Positions 1 through 7,852 of a stretch of DNA of 64,000 nucleotides are shown here, piece by piece (position 1 is the stretch's first letter; every line of letters starts with the position of its first letter). The notes beneath the pieces were generated by a model. The model had not been told where the DNA came from. It saw only the letters and a list, made by a program, of their open reading frames with translations, and searched no databases. The DNA comes from CAYTGM01 sp964437365. Lineage in GTDB: Bacteria > Sumerlaeota > Sumerlaeia > SLMS01. Location: NCBI GenBank assembly GCA_964437365.1, contig CAYTGM010000008.1, positions 124,001 to 188,000 on the forward strand. The letters run 5' to 3'. The position numbers and the translations under genes are program-made.

Positions 1-490
1 TCAGTGGTGGCGTGAGTCGAATCCTCCAGCGAGTCTGGTTGGCGCCGTACGGATGGGAAAAGGAAAGTCTTAAGATAGACGCGTCTAGACGCGACATCGT
101 CAGGTTGTTGATTGTAGCGAGATGGATATCTGGATCCGGTGCTTCGAGGGTGGGCGGCTCCTGAGCCATGAAGCGGTGCAGGTTGATCTGCTTGAAGACG
201 TCATAGGCGCGCCGTGGTACTTTGACGGAGACTGTCCGTTTATCTTGAACGGCTTGTATATAGGTTTGCCACGTCTCCGCCTGGGCATAGGTCATGGTTC
301 GATAGAGTTTGGAGACGGACGTAAGTCCGGCGCGGAAGAGGCGCTGTCGCAGGGTATTGGGATTGGCGTTCTTCCCTGGTGCACGCAGGAAAGGCCGTCC
401 GTCCACGGTATAGAGAACGGGCGCGTCGGGCTCGTTGCTGAGCTTTCCGCTGATTTCTGACAGAGGTGTGGTGAGACGGATCCTGGCCAT
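1..490 (-). CDS. Hypothetical protein, C-terminus outside window
   Basis: The frame runs from an ATG at 490 to the window edge without a stop, about 163 codons, so the 3' end is missing. An AAGGAGGA ribosome binding site 7 nt before the ATG makes this the credible frame among several overlapping open frames. The product starts MARIRLTTPLSEISGKL, has a short GRPFLRAP segment near residue 37, and then Arg/Gln/Ala-rich stretches likely to be helical (RQRLFRAGL, YAQAETWQTYIQAV). No signal peptide or membrane segment is visible. I do not recognise the family. Small proteins with this kind of N-terminus occur in phage- or plasmid-like modules, but that is only an impression. About 1.3 kb of non-coding DNA lies upstream, so any partner genes would be to the left of the window. 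Confidence 0.6.
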   Translation of the reverse strand, partial: MARIRLTTPLSEISGKLSNEPDAPVLYTVDGRPFLRAPGKNANPNTLRQRLFRAGLTSVSKLYRTMTYAQAETWQTYIQAVQDKRTVSVKVPRRAYDVFKQINLHRFMAQEPPTLEAPDPDIHLATINNLTMSRLDASILRLSFSHPYGANQTRWRIRLTPPL

Positions 491-1188
491 GAGCTGATCC
501 TCCTTCAGTTCATTAAAAGTCCCTCCCCTCAATGGAAGGAGGTGTTACATGCATTGTCCGCTGCGGATAAAGACTTACGCTATTGTTTCGCTAAATGTCA
601 AGAGATAATTATCGTCTTTTCTTCGCCTTTTCGTCACTTCTAGCTCCAATAGAGGGGATGCCGCGGCGATCCCGGACCTATCCCGGTCCGATGCCGATCG
701 CTCCTGTATCGCTCCGACATCGCTCCGGCATCGAACCTGGAGGAGGGAGGAAAGGTGTGGTTCACTTTCGGGTAACATTTCCGGATCATCCGGTGGGCCA
801 CAGCGTCGGACTCATATCATCTCTTTGTTCGCTCGGTATCGGGATCAGCAACAGCGGCTATCGGGATCGACATCGTCACTGAAGTCCCCCTCAACCCACG
901 AGGTTGCAATCATTCGAGTCTCGATGAGGAGAACCGATCCCGATCCCGAAACCCGATGATTGGGTTGTGCAAAATAGAATCAAATCAGTCTGAATAAGGA
1001 AGGGATTAGCTACCTGATCTCTTACCTTTACTCACCCAAATTTGAACCACGCCGGAGGAAACAATAAAGAGTTAACTTTAGACCAGGACTTGACAGAGGG
1101 ATAAGGGAGGTTTGCCCTCCGAAGAAGCAATGTTTCTATTTCCTGAAAAAGTTCGCCTCCGTCGGAGGCGTGATAACATTGATTCTCT

Positions 1189-1219
1189 GCCCCGAGGTTC
1201 GCAACGCTCACCACGGGGC
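1189..1219 (-). repeat. Distant copy of the long REP-like hairpin
   Basis: Read on the minus strand this is GCCCCG, T, GGT, loop GAGCGTTGCGA, ACC, T, CGGGGC: a 6-bp outer stem, a T-T mismatch, a 3-bp inner stem and an 11-nt loop. The long hairpin in the direct elements of the 48.2-50.1 kb locus has the same architecture, and its loop is GAGCTTTGCGA, one base different. The stem sequence differs but remains paired. It lies 47 kb from the transposase locus. Confidence 0.6.
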
Positions 1220-1435
1220 TATTCAAATTCTCCACCTCCGGCGGAGTTTCAGAGGGTTGGAGGATTTGGGGTGCGCGAAATTCCTCGCACTGAAGTACGA
1301 GGCTCGACTAAAGCCTCGCTTCGCTCGTAGGAACTGCAGAATAAAATAGAGAGTTCAGGGATGAGGTTGAATGTGAAGGGTTCAACTCCACGTGAGGTTG
1401 CCAGGTTCGTCTGTATAGATGAAAAGTTCTGTAGT

Positions 1436-1482
1436 GCTGCAGACTTTCTGCAGCTTTGTCACGAGCAAGCCCTGCTTGCTCG
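1436..1482. repeat. Double hairpin repeat, copy 1
   Basis: Two adjacent hairpins: GCTGCAG-ACTTT-CTGCAGC (1436-1454) and CGAGCAAGC-CCT-GCTTGCTCG (1462-1482). A similar pair, CTGCAG-cored then GCAAGC-cored with a 3-nt loop, occurs at 44111-44165. The common arrangement suggests a dispersed intergenic repeat family. A 14-mer, AAAGCCTCGCTTCG at 1310-1323, also recurs reverse-complemented at 44249-44262. Confidence 0.5.
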
Positions 1483-1764
1483 CTTTGATATAAGAGGCAC
1501 TCATCGTAAATTCTCTCTGAACAAAGTGAGACTACTGACGAGTCGCGCGTTTCAACCTGCGGGCAGGAAGGATGAGCCTGAGGAAAAAGACATGAGAAAT
1601 CGATGAGGAGGAGTGAAGGTGACCGGTGGAAAGAAATACCGAGGCTTCGGACTCCACGTATGGACTGCGGCGGCCTGACACCGCTTTAAGCTTCGAGGTC
1701 CTGACTCGAAGTAATACAAGTTCTTGAAAAATCCTCAGCGGAAATGTTGAATATATTGAGTGTC

Positions 1765-1788
1765 GAGCCATTAGGGCCGGCTCTTTTT
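1765..1788 (+). terminator. Possible rho-independent terminator (weak)
   Basis: A 5-bp GAGCC/GGCTC stem (1765-1769 with 1779-1783) is followed by TTTTT and reads rightward. No rightward gene is recognised upstream, so either an unannotated transcript ends here or the match is fortuitous. Confidence 0.3.
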
Positions 1789-1839
1789 CTGTCTACGGTT
1801 TGCCGCACGGACAGCTATGCGAATACCGAGTGAGTATTT

Positions 1840-1876
1840 CAAAACCCCTGAGACACTCTTTCTCTCAGGGGTTTTG
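1840..1876 (-). terminator. Strong hairpin after the SPFH gene
   Basis: A 14-bp perfect stem, CAAAACCCCTGAGA with TCTCAGGGGTTTTG, closes a 9-nt loop. It lies 33 nt past the stop of the leftward SPFH gene. The stem ends in four T/A pairs, so it could act as an intrinsic terminator on either strand, most likely for the leftward pair. Confidence 0.7.
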
Positions 1877-1908
1877 CCAGACTTCATGATGTCTATACTT
1901 TTCAGGGC

Positions 1909-3027
1909 TTACACTGCAGGTGGTGGAGGAGGCGGCGGAGTGTTCGCCTGAAAGAGAGCCGCCAACTGTGGTACCTGACCAGCAGCTGTCCAACCACTCA
2001 TTCCAGCTGACCATACAAGGGTATCAACTTTCAGTCGTCCACTTTGAACAGCCGCAGCAAGTCCGTTCATGTCAAAGGGGCCCACAGTCTGTCCGTTTTC
2101 GGCAAGATGCCATGCCGCTGGCGGAGGAGGTGGAGGTGGTGCTCCGCCTGCTGCGTGTTGTTGAGGTCCTGCCTGAAAGCCTCCCATCTGGTTGGCCATG
2201 GCCATCCCCATTCCAAGCCCGAGACCTGCCCCAGCGATTCCTCCTGCGGGGTTCTCAGCTGCTGCAGGCATGGATTTGCCCATCTGGTACTGCTGGTAGG
2301 CCTGCATATTACCGATGGCGGCCATGCTGGAGCGTGCATCGATGGCTTTCTCTACTTCTTCGGGAAGTGAGATATTGACGATTTTGAGGAAAGGTATATC
2401 CAGTCCATACTCATCGTCGATTTGTTCATAGACGGCCAGTCTCAGTTTCTCCGCCAGTTCTGTATAGCTTGCGGCAAGATCAAGAGCGGGGATCTTCGAG
2501 CTGGCGATCACATCAGCGAAGGTGCTATTGATCAACGACCTCATCAGTTCGTTGATCTCACTGGTCTCGAACCGGGAATCCGTACCAACGAGTTCGCGAA
2601 GAAGTGCCTTTGGTTCGAGAGCTCGGAGAGAGTAGGTTCCGAAGGCTCTGATTCGGATGGGCCCAAAGTCGGCATCACGCATCATAATGGGGTTGGGTGT
2701 TCCCCATTTCAACTCGGTAATCTGACGGGTCGAGACAAAGTACACCTCAGCTTTAAACGGGCTGTTGAAGCCATACTTCCATCCCATGATGGTACTGAGG
2801 ATGGGAAGGTTTTTCGTTTCGAGGGTGTGATGGCCATCCTCAAAGATGTCGGCGATTTGTCCCTGATGGACAAAAATGGCCTTTTGTCCGGGGCGAACAA
2901 TCAGCTGTGCGCCGTTCTTGATTTCGTTCTGGTAGCGTGGAAAACGCCAGACAAGAGTTTGTCGGTCGTCTTCAACCCATTCGATGATGTCTATCAGTTC
3001 ATTTCTAAGTTTGTCAAAAAATCCCAT
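1909..3027 (-). CDS. SPFH/band-7 domain protein with C-terminal GYF-like domain (YdjI-like)
   Basis: The 372-residue product starts MGFFDKLRNELIDIIEW and continues with an SPFH/band-7-type region to about residue 240 (IVRPGQKAIFVHQG, a helical part with AIDARSSMAAIGNM). This is the form known from the 'virion core protein'/YdjI group. A glycine/alanine-rich linker and an eight-proline run follow, then a C-terminal GYF_2-like module (WHLAENGQTVGPFDMNGLAAAV) and a second proline run at the very end. There is no transmembrane segment or signal peptide, so it is probably a cytoplasmic scaffold that binds membranes or partners. The zinc-ribbon membrane gene starts upstream and ends 13 nt before this ATG, so the two are probably cotranscribed. 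In Bacillus ydjG and ydjI are similarly linked and connected to PspA-type membrane stress. No pspA is visible here. Confidence 0.8.
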   Translation of the reverse strand: MGFFDKLRNELIDIIEWVEDDRQTLVWRFPRYQNEIKNGAQLIVRPGQKAIFVHQGQIADIFEDGHHTLETKNLPILSTIMGWKYGFNSPFKAEVYFVSTRQITELKWGTPNPIMMRDADFGPIRIRAFGTYSLRALEPKALLRELVGTDSRFETSEINELMRSLINSTFADVIASSKIPALDLAASYTELAEKLRLAVYEQIDDEYGLDIPFLKIVNISLPEEVEKAIDARSSMAAIGNMQAYQQYQMGKSMPAAAENPAGGIAGAGLGLGMGMAMANQMGGFQAGPQQHAAGGAPPPPPPPAAWHLAENGQTVGPFDMNGLAAAVQSGRLKVDTLVWSAGMSGWTAAGQVPQLAALFQANTPPPPPPPAV

Positions 3028-3040
3028 GGGTAGTTCCTCT

Positions 3041-4291
3041 CTATTGGTTTTGAAAGAACAGGTAAATTAGGCCGATGACGATAAGTCCGGCGATGACAGC
3101 GAGCGTGATCTTGATGATACTATAGGGGCGTTCCCCATTTACCTCTCCCGTAGAGGCATTAACAACAATTCTATAGACCTTGCCCTTGTATTTCAAGGGG
3201 AGCGTATAGACGGGAAGGAGGACATGCTTGAACGAGCAGGCGTCATAGCTGACATTCATGGATGAGATGCGCTGCTTGTCTCCTCCGATGCGTCTCTTGA
3301 CATTGTCTCTAAGACTGTCCTCTATTTTGCTTTTGGCGCGTGTATAGCCATCCGGGAGACCTACGTCATATTTTCTCACCATGTAGCCTGAGAGGACCTG
3401 TTGGTTGAACGGGAGAGCCTTTTGCAGAGGCCAGGGCTCTAACTTCTCAACATGCTTAACGGGGAGGTCATTCGCCGCGAGAACCAGGACGTCATCAAAA
3501 AATAGCTGGAAAGAACCGGAAACACTTGTCCAGCGAGTCCTTGTTTCTGTTCGCCGGTTCTTCCCGGAGCCAACGGTTACTGTATAGTTGTCCCCTCGTC
3601 TGCCCGACCACACGGTGAAAGTAATGGTGTCGAATGTCCAAAAGGGCAAATAGAGAGCTGTTAAGCGTTCCTGGACGTTTAGTTTCAAGAAACTGTTCGG
3701 AGCAAACCAGCGACCCTTGATCCACTCGTTAATATGATTCTTCGCCATGTCGCGGTTAATAAAGAAGGGGATCACAGCATCAATGGATATGCGGTTGCCT
3801 TCTGCGTGATGCATCATTTCCTGTTGTATAGGCGAGCCGCAGTAACAGCAGTTCTTTGAGCTTAAGTTTCCGAAAAACTCAACCTCACCTCCACAGGAAT
3901 CGCATTTCAGGACATTGAGATCTTCTGGCGCTTCATCTGCTCTTTTGCTGGCCAGTTCAACGAGCATCTCGTTGAGATCTCGCTCTTTAATCTCTTTAGT
4001 ATGTTCAAGGTTCAAGTCGCGTGCATGACCGCAATACTCGCACTTAAGGCTCTGAGCCTCCACGTTCCAGACCATATCTGCACCACAGGAATTGCAGGGG
4101 AATTTGCGACCTTTCCCATCTTCGATCTGGCGTCCGTGCACTTCAACGGTCTCACGCCCTCCCGTAGTCAGTGATTCGAGAGAATCTTCTCCAAGCGCAG
4201 CACGGGCGTATTCCTCCATGGTTTGAGACTGCTGCGCCTTTTCAACGACAGCAGGGTCCTGTTCTCTCAGCACTGGAGTGTTAGAGCTCAT
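3041..4291 (-). CDS. Zinc-ribbon membrane protein (YdjG-like, TFIIB-type zinc ribbon)
   Basis: This 416-residue protein has two zinc-ribbon motifs, CNSCGADMVW with CEYCG near residues 65-85 and CDSCGGEVEF with CCYCG near 128-150. A long β-rich middle domain includes WTFDTITFTVW. One C-terminal membrane helix (IIKITLAVIAGLIVIGLIYL) precedes a short FFQNQ tail, so most of the protein is probably cytoplasmic. The start is supported by GAAGGAGG a few bases before the ATG. Proteins of this shape are often labelled 'TFIIB-type zinc ribbon' or primosomal-like, but they are better linked with SPFH/YdjI partners, and one lies 13 nt downstream here. Inferred role: membrane anchor for the SPFH protein, possibly in envelope stress. 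Confidence 0.75.
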   Translation of the reverse strand: MSSNTPVLREQDPAVVEKAQQSQTMEEYARAALGEDSLESLTTGGRETVEVHGRQIEDGKGRKFPCNSCGADMVWNVEAQSLKCEYCGHARDLNLEHTKEIKERDLNEMLVELASKRADEAPEDLNVLKCDSCGGEVEFFGNLSSKNCCYCGSPIQQEMMHHAEGNRISIDAVIPFFINRDMAKNHINEWIKGRWFAPNSFLKLNVQERLTALYLPFWTFDTITFTVWSGRRGDNYTVTVGSGKNRRTETRTRWTSVSGSFQLFFDDVLVLAANDLPVKHVEKLEPWPLQKALPFNQQVLSGYMVRKYDVGLPDGYTRAKSKIEDSLRDNVKRRIGGDKQRISSMNVSYDACSFKHVLLPVYTLPLKYKGKVYRIVVNASTGEVNGERPYSIIKITLAVIAGLIVIGLIYLFFQNQ

Positions 4292-4422
4292 GAGGCCTCC
4301 TTCTCAACAACGGCAGTCTCGCATTGCATGTACAGCTTTAAAGGCGTTTTATTCAACGGACAAGAGAATTTAACAGTGAAATCGAATCCCTTTGAAGACC
4401 CTATATCCAGACTCCTCTATCA

Positions 4423-6705
4423 TTAATAGGTAAGCATTTGTGTTGGAGGAATCACTTCCACAGATGGAGCATCGTAATAGATCTCAACAAATGCCTCTTC
4501 AAAGGCATTATCAGGATCAGAGAATTCTGTGATGATGAGTCCTGCACCGGTTCCCTCGATCTCAATCATACCAGGCGAAGCGTCGCCTGCCTGTCCTACT
4601 GCCCAGGAGTTACTGTCAGAGGCGGTGCGTACAACACGACCGTTTTGAGCACTTAAGGTACCCGTGTCACTAGGGCCATCGATGATATTGCTCTCACTAT
4701 CTTCAAGAGTGAACACTTCGCTGCCATTGATGACGATTCCATTGTTCCCAACGATTTCAAAAGAGTTTATATACTGGACGCCTTGTGGGAGTGGACCCCA
4801 GAGTGCTTCGAATTCCTGTTCTGTAGCTCGACGACCGACTATAATAAATCCGTTGGCAGGTATCGTTGTATTCGCTGGAAAAGTCATCGTAATACTGGAG
4901 TCGCTCTCAATCAGTTTGTATCCTGAGATATCCAGCTCGGTGGGGGTCGCCGTGATTTCGATGTTCTTAAAGCCTGCTTCAGGGTCGCGTGAGCTCCTCT
5001 CTCCATCATCTTGACCTGACACAGCAAACGAGAAGATTGCTCCATCCTGCAGTACCGTAACTGTCGTATCTGCTTCCCAGCGACCATCGAGGAGGGACCC
5101 CGAGGTGAGACTCATCGGGATATTGCCCGAGTCTCCGGTGGTTGTTGTATAGCTGGCGATAACGGATGAGGCATTCATCTGTTCTTCAGCGACAATGTCT
5201 GCGATGATAGTGATTGGCTCACCGATTAAGGGGAATTCAGGGTTTGTCATGGCGAGGATCACAGGAGGATCAGGCTCGAAGATTGTGAAGGAATATTGTC
5301 CCGCCAATGGTTCACGGGTAAGCGTTCCATCGCTGTCAGCTGCTTCTGCAAAATATTGGACCAGTGTGTCGGCGGGTTGCACAGGGATGTTCATCGTGCT
5401 TGTCCAGGTGCCATTAGTGAGGGTGCCTGAATCGAGAGAGAGCGGAAGTGCAGAAAACTCCCCTGAATTGCCAAGCCTGTAATAGACAGCAGGTGTATTA
5501 CTGTTGATATCGAGTTCAGAGGTGATCTGGACATTGAAGCCGGTGGGTACGTCATAAATAGGAGTTGAAGGGACGGTTGATATAGACAGATTTGGAGGAG
5601 CAGGAGGTTCGGACAAATAGAAAAGCTGGTCGTTTTCAGGTTCCCGCGTCATATTGGCGGATACATCCGAAGCCGTCAGGTAATATTCAACTCGTGTATC
5701 ACCTGGTTGAGCTGGAATGGTTGTTGATGTTTGCCACATCCCGTCGTTTAAGTTGCCGGTTTGAAGGTTCATGGGCAATTCTGCAAAAGGTCCGGCATCA
5801 CCGATTCTATAGAAGGCACTTACCGTAGTTGAGTCGATATTCTCGCCGGAAATGATTCTGGCTTCAATGGTAACCGGAGTATTCCACCTTGGTATTTCGG
5901 GGTTCGTGTCGGCGAAAATGGCAGGTGCATCAGGGGCAATTTCAAAGAGGTCGGCTAGAAACTCGGGGTTGTCTATAAAGGGATTACGGTTTCCCTGAAG
6001 GGAAAAAATGCGTTCGTTTCTGCTCATCTCGTACTGCGATGGTGGATCATTCAGGTGCCAGTTGATAAGAGTACTCAACTCTCCCATCATGTCATCAGCT
6101 GTTGTGCTGTTAGAGCCTCCGATGTCAGCATTATTAATCACTTCAATTTCGTACCGGATGCTGAAATAAAAGATAGCACGTGCTACATCTCCCTTATATA
6201 AATCAGGGGGTTCAAAGCCGACAGAATTGTCTACACGGGCTCCTATGGGAGAAATATCGTCGGGGTCAGGGTTGGGGACATCCTTGAAACGAAGAGACCC
6301 GCGGCGACTGTTCCATGTGGAGTCGACAACAAAGAGGTGGTGCATATCGCTTCTTGGGGGAACTGACCCTGAGCCACGACTCTGAGGCCAGATGTGCTCC
6401 GCATTCATTCCATCGGTGTCTCTCATCAGGCTTGTCGTGATGCGTCCGCTGTAGATACACCGGATTTCACCGCCTTCTGGTTCAACAATCTCCCAGAGAT
6501 TGTCCTTTGCTGAATCGTAGGAGAATGAGCTATGTCCATCGATAATGTCGTGAAGGGCATTTCGAAGGGGCGTTCCAGTCAGACCGTTGGCACTGTCATA
6601 GTATCCGGGAGGAGGATCACCATGGCTTTTCTGAATGACGAAAAAGCAAAGGAGAATGAGTGTGCTGGTAGTGAATCGAGATATTTTACAAGATGGAATT
6701 TTCAT
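4423..6705 (-). CDS. Secreted endonuclease I with Ig-like repeats and lamin-tail domain
   Basis: The ATG at 6705 (MKIPSCKISRF) is preferred over an upstream in-frame TTG because it begins a standard signal peptide (TLILLCFFVIQKSHG). Residues from about 30 to 250 match the endonuclease I family (Pfam Endonuclease_1, BsnA/YurI-like), with MNAEHIWPQSRGSG carrying the catalytic His and SDMHHLFVVDSTWNSRRG after it. Next come three tandem ~105-residue β-sandwich repeats (each with YYRLG/FYRIG and a 'VQYF/VEYYLTA' strand). A lamin-tail-like domain follows (LDISGYKLIES, IPANGFIIVG). It should be an extracellular sugar-non-specific DNase/RNase, perhaps for nutrient scavenging. The last residues are MLTY, one of several short hydrophobic/aromatic tails in this window. 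It is a single leftward gene with about 130 nt to the next one. Confidence 0.85.
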   Translation of the reverse strand: MKIPSCKISRFTTSTLILLCFFVIQKSHGDPPPGYYDSANGLTGTPLRNALHDIIDGHSSFSYDSAKDNLWEIVEPEGGEIRCIYSGRITTSLMRDTDGMNAEHIWPQSRGSGSVPPRSDMHHLFVVDSTWNSRRGSLRFKDVPNPDPDDISPIGARVDNSVGFEPPDLYKGDVARAIFYFSIRYEIEVINNADIGGSNSTTADDMMGELSTLINWHLNDPPSQYEMSRNERIFSLQGNRNPFIDNPEFLADLFEIAPDAPAIFADTNPEIPRWNTPVTIEARIISGENIDSTTVSAFYRIGDAGPFAELPMNLQTGNLNDGMWQTSTTIPAQPGDTRVEYYLTASDVSANMTREPENDQLFYLSEPPAPPNLSISTVPSTPIYDVPTGFNVQITSELDINSNTPAVYYRLGNSGEFSALPLSLDSGTLTNGTWTSTMNIPVQPADTLVQYFAEAADSDGTLTREPLAGQYSFTIFEPDPPVILAMTNPEFPLIGEPITIIADIVAEEQMNASSVIASYTTTTGDSGNIPMSLTSGSLLDGRWEADTTVTVLQDGAIFSFAVSGQDDGERSSRDPEAGFKNIEITATPTELDISGYKLIESDSSITMTFPANTTIPANGFIIVGRRATEQEFEALWGPLPQGVQYINSFEIVGNNGIVINGSEVFTLEDSESNIIDGPSDTGTLSAQNGRVVRTASDSNSWAVGQAGDASPGMIEIEGTGAGLIITEFSDPDNAFEEAFVEIYYDAPSVEVIPPTQMLTY

Positions 6706-6734
6706 ACGCCGCCCTGTTTCGTTAGCTAAACATT

Positions 6735-6751
6735 CCAATGAGACTCATTGG
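6735..6751. promoter_or_regulatory. Palindrome upstream of the endonuclease gene
   Basis: CCAATGAG-A-CTCATTGG is a perfect 8-bp inverted repeat around one base. It lies about 30 nt upstream of the endonuclease start, in the divergent region shared with the methyltransferase gene. Position and symmetry suit an operator. No regulator is known for it. Confidence 0.35.
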
Positions 6752-6919
6752 ACAGAACGATTCAAGGGATATTATTCAATTTATGAGATGTCAGAGAAAC
6801 GTCACATGAATGGAAACTATGTCTTTCCCTTGTAGCTCTGACTGTGACATAGACTGAATGAGAGAAAAGGAAGTCTAAGTGTTACGAATGATACTGGTGA
6901 GAGGTAACTTAAACACTCC

Positions 6920-7738
6920 ATGACGGATCTGTCTCCGACGAATAAGAATCCACGGTGCCCAGCCTGCGGAGATTCTACGCCTTTCCGGCAGCCAGGCCGG
7001 AACATGGGGTCCTATCTCAAGTGTGGAACATGTGGCTTACTGCGGCTATCGCCACTTCCGGAAGTAGAGGAAAATGCTCATTTCGAAGGAGACCAGGCAG
7101 TCGATCACCAGTGGGAATCAGATACGAACCGCCGGCAGTATTTTCGTCAGCATTTTCGTACCCTGAAGCGTGTAACCGACGGACCGGGAAAGCTCCTTGA
7201 TGTGGGATGCAGCACGGGGATGCTTCTGAGCATTGCCCGGAAGAATAAATGGGAAGTGGAAGGGTTAGAGCTTTCATCTGCTCTTGCCGAGGCAGCGCGG
7301 AGAAGGGTTCCCGATGCGACGATTCATGAAGGCGAATTGATTGGTCATGCTTCGCTTGATCGGGGCAACTATACAGCCATAAGTGCAATTGATGTGATCG
7401 AACATGTCCTCGACCCCGAGAGTTTCCTGCTGGAGATCCATCAACTTCTGATGCCAGGCGGCATCGTGATCCTTCAAACACCCAATGCGAGTTCTTTGAG
7501 AGCGCGATTGCATGGGAAGAACTGGAACATGCTGATTCCTGAGTATCACTTCCATCTTTTTACCCCTACTTCTCTGAACATTGCCTTTCGACGAGCAGGT
7601 TTCAATCGCTGCCTGATTCGCACGAAGAGTGGAACGGGCAACGAAAAGGGATGGAGGAAAAGGTGGAATAAGCGGAAGGAGTCCCTTTTAAGAAGAGGGT
7701 CGCTTGGGAATGCACTTCTGGGTGTTGCTCGTCGCTGA
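6920..7738 (+). CDS. Class I SAM-dependent methyltransferase with N-terminal zinc ribbon
   Basis: The 272-residue protein starts with a zinc-ribbon (CPACGDSTPF near residue 12 and CGTCGLLRLSPLP near 36). A Methyltransf_23-type Rossmann fold follows, with SAM motif I LLDVGCSTGMLLSIA near residue 90 and an acidic motif VEGLELS. The motif YTAISAIDVIEHVLDPESFL is the usual post-I/motif II pattern of UbiG-like enzymes, and GGIVILQTPN fits motif III. Proteins of this shape often methylate sugars or lipid-linked intermediates, but the substrate cannot be read from sequence. It stands alone between the divergent endonuclease gene and gpmI, with about 114 nt to the latter. Confidence 0.85.
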   Translation: MTDLSPTNKNPRCPACGDSTPFRQPGRNMGSYLKCGTCGLLRLSPLPEVEENAHFEGDQAVDHQWESDTNRRQYFRQHFRTLKRVTDGPGKLLDVGCSTGMLLSIARKNKWEVEGLELSSALAEAARRRVPDATIHEGELIGHASLDRGNYTAISAIDVIEHVLDPESFLLEIHQLLMPGGIVILQTPNASSLRARLHGKNWNMLIPEYHFHLFTPTSLNIAFRRAGFNRCLIRTKSGTGNEKGWRKRWNKRKESLLRRGSLGNALLGVARR

Positions 7739-7852
7739 CTGTCGCTTTATCATACTACTCCTAGAAATACACTTCAGTAGGTGTTGCCCCGTTGAGCAGG
7801 AGGCTCCTAACGTCCCGATGCAAATGCAACATTGAAGTCTGGAGATCTAATC

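Larger units (their letters stand above)
491..1839. other. Non-coding region with short repeats and hairpins
   Basis: No frame here has a convincing ribosome binding site or recognisable product. The stretch 640-960 is full of repeated GATCCCG/TATCGGGATCG-like words on both strands. From about 1150 to 1485 there is a mosaic of hairpins: CGCCTCC-GTC-GGAGGCG at 1154-1170, a larger hairpin at 1189-1219, an imperfect one around 1302-1318, and a double hairpin at 1436-1482. Several are related to hairpins at 44111-44262 and 48226-50137. The region reads as accumulated intergenic repeat elements rather than coding DNA. Confidence 0.6.

Noticed and set aside
1361..1606. 81-codon plus-strand frame
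   Set aside because: It runs through the double hairpin repeat at 1436-1482, so much of its product would be translated repeat DNA.
2422..3033. 203-codon plus-strand frame
   Set aside because: It is antisense to the SPFH gene and has no leader, domain or ribosome binding site.
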